Of a DNA stretch of 64,000 nucleotides, positions 56,643-64,000 are shown piece by piece. Made by a program: the position numbers and the translations under genes. The DNA comes from Artemisia argyi (taxonomy: Eukaryota > Streptophyta > Magnoliopsida > Asterales > Asteraceae): the NCBI GenBank assembly GCA_030686995.1, contig CM060692.1, positions 126,495,796-126,559,795 on the forward strand, read 5' to 3'. The first letter of the stretch is position 1; the number at the start of each line of letters is the position of its first letter. Under the pieces are notes generated by a model, which worked only from the letters and a program-made list of their open reading frames with translations, did no database searches and had not been told where the DNA came from.

Positions 56643-57664
56643 TTGACTATTCCATGGACCATTATGGAAAACGCGAATCCACCCCTTTCCCCTAGAGAAG
56701 TGGCTTTGTTACGTGAACGAATTGAGAGTGAGATTAGGGAACTTAGGGAGCTTAACAGGTTGATTAATGTTGAGCTCGACCATACATTTAGTGACCTAGC
56801 GACCGCCTTGTATTCAAATAAGGACCTAGGAACTAAAGATTTTGAGGATGTTGTTGAGGAACTTGAAGAAGGGGAGATTGATCCAAAGCTAGATGACTAT
56901 TTTAATCTATTCCCCACTAAGGAGGAGATTGCGTACTATAATAATCTTATTGATAATCCTCGCCCTCCTTTCACTAGAATCGACCTAAAATAAAGAGAGG
57001 CGATCCTAAGAATGCTAAGATACCATGTATGATTGGGTATAAACACATTGACGATGCTTACATTGATTTTAAATCCCCAATCAACATTATGTCCTCAAGT
57101 GTTTATAATGATATAGTGAAAACAAGACTTGGACCTAGAAGAGATCCCAAATACCCCGGTGGAGTTTGTAACTTTGTCGGGAGAGTTAAAGGTTTAGATG
57201 TCTTTGTTGGGAACTTTACTTATATCACTGACTTTATGGTTGTTGAAGATCTAGCTAGTGTTATTGATTGTCGCTTATCCCATGTTGTGTTTGGTAAACC
57301 ATTTGTTGAAGAGTCCAAGTTAGAATATGATGAGATAGAAGGGACAATCCGATTTGCTAGTAACACCGATAGGATCACTTATAGGATGCCTAATAGAATG
57401 AAAGAATTTTGTTTTGTGCCTCGATTTGACATGGATAACATTGGTGCTTTCGAGGACATCAATGAAGAGGATAAGCAAAAGGGCATGGACTATGTATGGG
57501 AGAAGAAGAGCCTTTTCTATAAGGATTGCTTGACTCTAGGACCAAAATATAGAGTTGATAAGGAATTTGCCAATAGAATCATAGGAGCAATTAAGCAGAA
57601 GGTGTTTGGTCTCTATAAAGAACATTTACAATCGGTGGATGAGACCAAGGACGAGGTCACGTAA
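56643..57664 (+). pseudogene. Protease-like protein of element B, one frameshift
   Basis: The first segment (56643-56993) starts MTIPWTIMENANPPLSPREV; MENANPP at 56664 is the likelier start. It contains a coiled-coil-like stretch (LRERIESEIRELRELNRL) and an acidic DVVEELEEGEIDPKLDD. The frame then shifts by one base near 56990-57010 and continues KRGDPKNAKIPCMIGYK into 57029-57664. The protease-like region reads AYIDFKSPINIMSSSVYND, where Asp-Phe-Lys-Ser replaces the D-S/T-G active site, so it is probably inactive. Next are NFVGRVKGLDVFVGNFTYIT and VVFGKPFVEESKLEYD. No gag core, zinc knuckle or RT. Confidence 0.78.
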
Positions 57665-59490
57665 TAGCCCATGACCTTGAGTCTAGCTACAAGACTCGTA
57701 AATAAAGAAAAGCGCTTCTTGGGAGGCAACCCATGATTTGTTTGATTTTTATTTGTTTGATTGTTGTTTATTTCCATATGCATGCTTTATTTTTATTGTT
57801 GGTAGATCATGTTTCAAACTAAAATGGTGAAAATACTTTATTTTGTCGTTTGGCTTAGTCTTAACTTCATCCAAAGGTATTTCGCAAAAGATAAGTGTAA
57901 AGGGAAACCCCAAATATGTTTTTAAGAAACAAAATTGATCATGATTCTCCACAATATTAAATGAACATGTATATTAGTATTTGTTAGAGTCAAATGCTTG
58001 TATCGAGTCATAATGATGTTTTGCAGGATTTATAAGGAAGTAGGACATAAGTTTTCCAGAAATTTTCCGGAAACTTAACATAAAGATTTCTGCAGGTCAC
58101 TTCTGACGGCGTCAGGAAGAAATTCTGACGGCTTCATGTGTAAAATTCTGGAAATTTTGCTAGTTTTGTTTTTCTAACGGAGTCTTAAAGTTTTTGTTAA
58201 TTCTTTAGTTTTATAAACTCCAGGAAATCCGCAAACATTCATTCCACAAACATTATATCTTACATTGTTTTCTAGGATTTGTTAGTATATATAGATTGCC
58301 GCCGATTTTACGCGAGGTTGCCTTGTTTGTTTTCTCAGGTTTAACAGGTTATTTATGACAAGAAGATGATTTATATTCTGGAAGAGAAGCTTTGATTGTT
58401 CATTTTCTTGGAGGAAGATCTAACCTTGTTACCACACTATCCACACCGAGCGAATCAGGGGAGTATTTGATTTCATTCTTTTACCTATTTTTACTTTTAC
58501 ATTCTTTAATTGAACATTGGGGACAATGTTCATCCTAAGTGTAAGGGGAGGGTAAATGATGATACCTTATAGGATACAATTGCACTTGAGTTTGTTTGTT
58601 TGATGGTAGGTGTGTAATAAAACTATGAGAAATACTTGTTAGTGTAATTTTAGCGCCAAATTTAAAATTTTTTACAACATTTAGGAGTGAAACTTTAGCC
58701 TTAGCAAGCGTCTCATGGATAGGAGATTGTATGACTAGCACAAAACCGTACCATTCAGAAAAAATTTCCACCCAAATATGTGAGGTTCGCCTTTAGATTT
58801 GATAGGAAAAGCATTCACTATTAGTGCTTATGAGTGTACCGGTAGCATTTAGATTCTAGAACTTGCGTTAGTGATGCATCCCGAGACCGCTAGTGAGACT
58901 ACATTCGTGTAGTAGGATTTACTACATGATAAGAGGCATTAGGATCACCCTTGTGTTAAACCCGTATCATAATTACTTGACCATAAAAGTCATATTACTT
59001 GGCTAGTTAAGTCAATTAATTTTTCCCACACCATTAGCGTTGTACTCATTTTTAGTACACGAAACCCCTAGTACACCCCTCCGAGCCTATCTTTTCGTTT
59101 CTAACTTTAAGCATCTTACTTAAAGGAAGAATTTGTTACAACCCACTTAAATGTACACCCAAATCGCCTTAGCCTTCCGTGTATGCACTCATCAACCCTT
59201 AGTTAATTATCTAATTGATTACATGATTGCTAAGTCAAGTCATATCCTTGTACATATTGTTTTGGGACGATTGAGACTCATGGGGAAAGTACTTATTTTA
59301 CGGAGTAATGGGGAAGAACATCATATTATTGCCCCCATATGTGCGTTAATCTTAAAAGTACTCCAAGTGTTTTGATTATCTTAATTCGAGTCATTAGATT
59401 AGTTTATTGTAAAGTATGTAGAAATTCAAGTGTAAGGGGAATGTTCATTCCCTATGATGTATTATTTTGGATGGTAGGGTAAGAGTGTAT

Positions 59491-59530
<40 letters not shown>

Positions 59531-60101
59531 AAAAAGAAAAAGGGAAAAAACATACGGACTATCATCCCGTTTCATTCTATGTTTGTTTTATGTTTTTGTT
59601 ATTTTTGATTTATTAGCTTAAGTCGAGTCTAGTCTTGGCTTAGCAACGCCATATTGTACATGTAATTAACCAAGATTATTAACTCGCCACCAGTAAAGAT
59701 TGCCTTTATCAAACAAAACCGTGTATTCCATATCCCTACACCTAACGTTATAACCCTTTGAAAGACCTCTTTGATAGTTTATCCTAGGTGCTTACGCCAT
59801 GTGGTGGAGGTTTGATCCTTTCCCAAGCCTATGGTAATCTATTTTGCTATGACAGGTAGTGAGAGATGTTTTCCATTTCCATATTGTGATATATACTTTA
59901 TTACACCCGAGAGATGTGAGTATCTAAACACTATTTGTGAGGTGCTAGTGTATGACCTCCGTGCTTGTCTTTGGTATTTAGTGGAACGATTATTTGTTGT
60001 AATTACTTTTATATTAGTGTTAAATGACCCCTAACTTGTATTTTGATTAGAATAAAAGCGCATTTGCTTGAGGACAAGCAAATCTCAAGTGTAAGGGTAT
60101 A
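57665..60101 (+). other. 3' noncoding domain of element B
   Basis: Collinear with 30638-32072 of element A up to about 59148, then ~950 bp that A has lost. Contains TGACGGCGTCA at 58104-58114, a poly-A run at about 59491-59528, and ends CAAGTGTAAGGGTATA before the LTR. No ORF of note. Confidence 0.7.
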
Positions 60102-60635
60102 TGATGAGGCGAAAAATGATCCGTTTTTAGGGGGTCATTTAAGCCCGTAATTGAATTTATTTGATCAAATATTGCCCTAAATCGTTCCTTTTGTAATTTT
60201 AGGTACTTTTGGAGTGAATTCTGGAAAAGGAAGCATTTTGGACGTTTTTGGAGCATAAAAGTGAAGAAAATGGCAAAGTCTTAATTTTTCTTGCTGGGAA
60301 CAGTACCTGACGGCGTCACAAATTTGTTAATGACGACGTCAAGAGGAAAACAAGAGGTGAAGAGTATGGAGTCCATGACGGTCCAGAACACTTTTGCATT
60401 AGGGCGTGACGGCGTCACCAAGGCCGTCATAACCCCTTAACACGTGATGGCCCAGAGGAGAAATGCTCTTGACGTCGTCAGATCTGGATCTAGGCAATCC
60501 GATTTTATTATGGGCGGTGGGTTGACGGCGTCAGAATTTTCTTCTTGACGCCGTTACCTTAGGAAATCTATATATAGTCTTTGTAATTTTCATTAAAAAA
60601 AAAGAGGACAATTTTAGGGACGACTTGAATAAACC
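60102..60635 (+). repeat. 3' LTR of element B, cut by a Copia-type insertion
   Basis: TGATGAGGCGAAAAATG to GACTTGAATAAACC; matches 55034 onward closely. TATA box CTATATATAG at 60568-60577. The rest of this LTR must lie beyond the inserted element, outside the window. Confidence 0.9.
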
Positions 60636-61981
60636 TGTGGAAAACTAGAAGGGGGGTTGAATAGTTTTAGGTCGTTTTTAAATTGTTATAAGAGTTTTTC
60701 TTAAAGTTTTCTTTGTTTTATAAAATATAGATTCGATGCTATATGAAATCAAGTCATGCACAATATGAACAACACAAAGTGTGTATAATAAAGCAATAAT
60801 AATGTAAGTAAATAAGTAGATAAGAGTTGGAAAGATCGAACCGAGAGACAAGCGATTTATAGTGGTTCGGCTACAAGGTCACCTTCCTTGCCCTACTCCA
60901 CTCCCCGAGCACCTAACTCGAGAGTTTTCTTCATTATATCAACAAGCTCCCTTATGGCGGAGAAAACCATACACACCAATTTACACACCACAATATCTTC
61001 ACAACTTCTACATAACTAGTTCACACCTATTCACTACTTAATCAGACCAATTCTTCACACCAATCTTCTACACACCAATCTTCTTCACACCTATTCTTCT
61101 ACACACCAATCTTTTTCACACCTATTCTCCTACACACCAATCTTCTTCCAAACTTATCTACTTCACAACTATTCTTCTAACCAGTCACACTATATATCCA
61201 ACTACACTACCTTCTAACAAATATTTACAACTATTCACACAATGAAATGATAGTAATGATGTTACACTAACAACTTAGATGTGGAGATCACAACAAGTTG
61301 TAATACTTCTTGTCTTGAGGGATAGAAGTATTCTTCTCTTGCACTTGATGGGATGATGTTTGAATCACTTTGAAACAAAGATTTAAGAATGTATGATCAA
61401 AGGATTTATAGATTGGAAATGGAGATCTAGAACAGAGAATTCTGTAGTGCAAAAGGTAAGGAAAAAATCCAGGTTTGAGGTGGTATTTATAGGCAACAGA
61501 ATCTGACAGAGGAGCGTGGCCGATCCCCTTAATTCATGGCCGGCCCTCTTAAAATTAAGGGGACCGCCCTTTATAATTAAGTGGGCCGCCCAGCTGAAAC
61601 GGCCAAATTCTTTGTCTTTTAGTGGGGAAAGTTTATTTGGTGAAAAACTAACTGATTTTGGTTAAAAATTTGAATTCATATATTTAGAATGAATAAAACA
61701 TTTTTCTTTATTACCAAAAGTGTTTTTCAAAAATATATAATATGTTTATATAATTAAATAAACTTTGTATTAGTTAATTAAATACCCCTTTGATTATAAA
61801 TTGCACTAAACACTTTGTTTATTCATACCTTAAGTGATTTGGATGTAAGAAGAAATATTAATCACTAAATACTTGTTTATGTCACAAGTTTTAGTTCTAT
61901 GAGTTTATATTTTGTGATAATTAAAACATAGAGTTATTGATAACATGTTAATAATGTTTTTAGTCATTATTTATGTTAACA
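60636..61981 (-). repeat. 3' LTR of the Copia-type element (1346 bp)
   Basis: On - it runs TGTTAACATAAAT to CTAGTTTTCCACA. Close homolog of the solo LTR at 32079-33429. TATA CTATAAATAC on - at 61483-61492; the palindrome array at 61509-61605 is directly upstream; CTTCACACC-type repeats at about 61060-61150. Confidence 0.88.
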
Positions 61982-61995
61982 ATCTCCCCCTTTTT
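61982..61995 (-). other. Polypurine tract
   Basis: AAAAAGGGGGAGAT on the minus strand, directly before the 3' LTR. Further G/A-rich tracts occur at about 62071-62085 and 62145-62175, as seen in SIRE-type elements. Confidence 0.8.
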
Positions 61996-62448
61996 GATTA
62001 TTACAAAACCTTAAACTCAATATATCTAAAACTTGTTTTTAGACAAGTATTATAGAGTTTACATTTCTCTTCTCCCCCTTTTTGTAAAATTAAAAAGGTT
62101 AAGCCGATTAAGCTTCGCGAGGGAAGTTTAAACGGGTAGAATGATCCCCCTTGATGTATGCTCCCCCTCATTTGAGAGCACCAAGGGAACGAGCTATGGA
62201 GATCTTTGCTACTAAAATATTTGAAAAGAGCAAAAGATACACAGATATACAAGGCAACAATTTTGCAACTAAACATAGATTCATTCAATAATGATAAGCA
62301 TTACAACATTCAATATGCTTGAAGCATATTGATAAAAATAACACAAAAGAAAAAACATAGTCCTATATTGCCTAAGAGAGCATTTGGACTTGCTTGAAAC
62401 CCATGGTTGATTGTTTTATTTGCTTGAAGGGAAACATAAGCATAAAGC
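61996..62448 (-). other. Noncoding region between the extra ORF and the polypurine tract
   Basis: Contains additional purine-rich tracts. The 95-codon minus ORF at 62001-62288 has no recognisable motif and I do not call it. Confidence 0.45.
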
Positions 62449-63141
62449 TTAGATGTTTGATTGAGAGGGATATGGAGTGGAATATGGAGCGGAAGAGGTG
62501 GATCTCACGATGTTGTATCGTGTTAAGGGTGGTATTGGATGATTACGAGTGAGAAGATATTCAATCCAAGAAATATCTTCACTCAAGTAGAGGATTTGTT
62601 TTTGAAGGAATATGCAACAAGGGCAAAAGTGAGTGTGGTTTGTAACTTGATCCAAGTTGAGAGAGTGGGGAAGGCAATTTGCATAGGGTGATGATGGAGG
62701 TTGCCCTTTGTTGCGTTATGCAAGATGCATAGCAAGGAGATCACTAAGATCATGGATTTGGTTTATTTTATCACGGAACTTTTGTTTTTCCGTGGCAATG
62801 TGGAGGGGATCATAGGTTTGGTATGGAAGAGTTGGGTTTGTGTAGTTTGATGGTTGATCAAACTTGTATGGATCATTATAAGTGGTTGGAGGTTGAGATG
62901 TGTAGTTTGGCTTGAAGGGAGATGTTTGGCCAATGTTGTATAGTTTGTAATGAGGATTAAATGAATGATCTTGTTGGTTTGATGCAAAGTTTGGGAAGTA
63001 AGAAGTTGGGGGTGTGGAATGACTTCCAACTTCATTAATGATGATGGATTTGTTTCGAGGGCTTTTTCGTCGCCAAACGGGTTTTTCCGTCATCTTTGCT
63101 AGCCTTGAGGCTTTTGATTTTGGTTTGTTTGGAGAGTTCAT
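62449..63141 (-). pseudogene. Extra ORF downstream of pol in the Copia-type element (one in-frame stop)
   Basis: Starts MNSPNKPKSKASRLAKMTE at 63141. A first segment of 141 codons ends at TAA (62716-62718), and the same frame stays open to 62449 (KGQPPSSPYANCLP, NHTHFCPCCIFLQKQ, EDISWIEYLL). The whole would be about 230 codons with one stop. The N-terminus is basic (KPVWRRKSPRNKS), the middle is rich in N/P/Y/T, and there is a CPCC motif near the end. No signal peptide or membrane segment is evident, so an env-like function is not supported. A TATA box (CACTATAAATATCC on -, 63176-63184) lies about 40 bp upstream of the ATG. Confidence 0.55.
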
Positions 63142-64000
63142 GATGGGATGAATGGAGAGTTTTGAGGATTGGGGATATTTATAGTGTAAGATTTGTGTGT
63201 TTAAGGAAGGATAAGGTTTGTATGGGGATTAGGACAAAATGTGTTGGTGAAAAATGGGAAATGTAGGTTGAAATGGGCTAAAAAGCAGAAAAGATTCTGT
63301 AAACCCGTCCATCAGATGGCCAGTCCCCTTAATTAGGGGGCGGTCCCCTTAAAATTAAGGGGGCCGCCTTACATAATTAAGGGGGCCGCCCATCTGGTGA
63401 TTTCCAGATTGCCAGAATTGGGTTTTTGGCAGAAAATTTGCAGAAAGGTTGTGTTTTTAGACTTGGATTCAAGCAAGTTCAATTCCTTTAGGCAATATAG
63501 CATCTAATCTAATCATTAAATATCATGCATGCAATAACACATAAGCATAAGAGCAAATAATCAACACATAATAAGCAATAGGAGGTAAGTAAAGGCAAGC
63601 ACACTTAAGCTTCCTAAGGCACCTATCTTAGATTAAAGGTAAAGGCAATTAGTGAGTGAAAAGCTAGTGATGGATCAAGATGACACCATTATTAGTGAAT
63701 TTGTCCTAGTCAGTCTCTATATGCAACAAATGTGGAGTTGTGATTGTTTCGACTCCTAGAAGCAAAAAGAAATAACGATCCTAAGAAACAATCCAAATGA
63801 TATCCTTGATTCAATTTTTGCTCGATCATGAATGTCAAAGACATATATTAGATTATATATCTTGACAATTTATGTGAGAGTTTATGCATGATTTTGAAAT
63901 ACAATGTTTTTAGAATTAGTCAACAATGCAAGAAAAAATGATCTTCATGTGATTCCTAGATTGTGAGAATGATTTTTAGAGAAAATTGATTGAGTTTAAA
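63142..64000 (-). other. Upstream region of the extra ORF, with LTR-like palindrome array
   Basis: Contains the TATA box at 63176-63184 and the palindrome array at 63310-63398. From 63399 to the edge I see no ORF; pol is not reached. Confidence 0.5.
63310..63398 (-). promoter_or_regulatory. Internal copy of the LTR palindrome array
   Basis: CAGTCCCCTTAATTAGGGGG, GGTCCCCTTAAAATTAAGGG and TAATTAAGGGGGCCGCC occur in series, framed by ATCAGATGG and CCATCTGGT. This is the same motif set that sits just upstream of the TATA box in this element's LTRs. Confidence 0.6.

Larger units (their letters stand above)
55034..60635 (+). mobile_element. Gypsy-type LTR element B (same LTR family as A)
   Basis: 5' LTR 55034-56480, PBS at 56487, protease-like coding region 56643-57664, 3' noncoding domain to 60101, and the first 534 bp of the 3' LTR (60102-60635), where a Copia-type element is inserted. 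LTR and 3' domain are homologous to element A, but gag is absent and the coding region is a different protein. TSD cannot be confirmed; the 5 bp before the LTR are GAGGG. Confidence 0.87.
60636..64000 (-). mobile_element. Copia-type (SIRE/Maximus-like) element, 3' part, minus strand
   Basis: 3' LTR 60636-61981, preceded on - by the purine-rich tract AAAAAGGGGGAGAT (61995-61982) and an internal region that runs off the right edge. The CAATCTCCCCCTTTTTGATTATTAC junction is typical of SIRE-type Copia elements. It is inserted in the 3' LTR of element B. No pol is inside the window. Confidence 0.78.

Overview
This window is plant nuclear DNA. Host genes have introns and GT/AG splice sites, and most of the 64 kb is layered LTR retrotransposons, MITEs and simple repeats. 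Several degraded repeat proteins (the gag-protease family at 24952-30637, the protease-like ORF at 56643-57664, the Cys-rich and acidic ORFs at 48389-50186, the repeat protein at 4120-4995) resemble families I know as abundant in Asteraceae, especially tribe Anthemideae (Tanacetum, Artemisia, Chrysanthemum). That placement is from memory and was not searched.

Host genes are few. (1) UFC1, the E2 enzyme of UFMylation, lies on + at 9225-13772 in three exons (174 aa) and looks intact. (2) An F-box/FBD/LRR-like gene lies on + at 20247-21665; two ~80 bp introns restore one 417-aa frame. It sits, with a small unknown ORF at 22279-22635, inside a 3336 bp element with 214 bp terminal inverted repeats and a 9 bp target-site duplication, i.e. 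a Pack-MULE. (3) An Aux/IAA repressor (IAA8/IAA9/IAA27 type) lies on - at 37277-39488, with a probable 5'UTR exon and TATA box near 41.15-41.34 kb. Its last exon has an unusual reading frame.

Layout. 0-8.9 kb: a MULE foldback element, Copia gag and LTR remnants, and a nest in which a Copia RT fragment is split by a hAT element that itself carries a Stowaway MITE and a solo LTR. 8.9-13.8 kb: UFC1. 14-16.1 kb: hAT remnants, a possible LTR and an hAT MITE. 16.1-19.5 kb: a large imperfect inverted repeat built from 10-bp A-tract/T-tract repeats and palindromic ATATCAC blocks. 19.8-23.2 kb: the Pack-MULE. 23.34-34.26 kb: a complete but degraded Gypsy-type element (A) with TSD GTCGC, carrying a 3.4 kb solo LTR and a 1.35 kb solo Copia-type LTR. 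35.6-41.3 kb: another MULE MITE and the Aux/IAA gene. 42.8-43.2 kb: a Copia LTR. 43.3-53.6 kb: a non-autonomous LTR element (C, minus strand) with ~3 kb LTRs and no polymerase. 55.0-60.6 kb: Gypsy-type element B, same LTR family as A but with a different coding module. 60.6-64 kb: the 3' part of a Copia-type element on -, inserted into the 3' LTR of B and running off the window.

The most interesting signals are the Pack-MULE with an apparently intact intron-bearing F-box gene, the 10-bp phased A-tract inverted repeat (predicted to be strongly curved DNA), and the palindrome arrays just upstream of LTR TATA boxes, one of which is repeated upstream of an internal ORF in the Copia-type element. 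Everything was read by eye, so boundaries of degraded elements are approximate.
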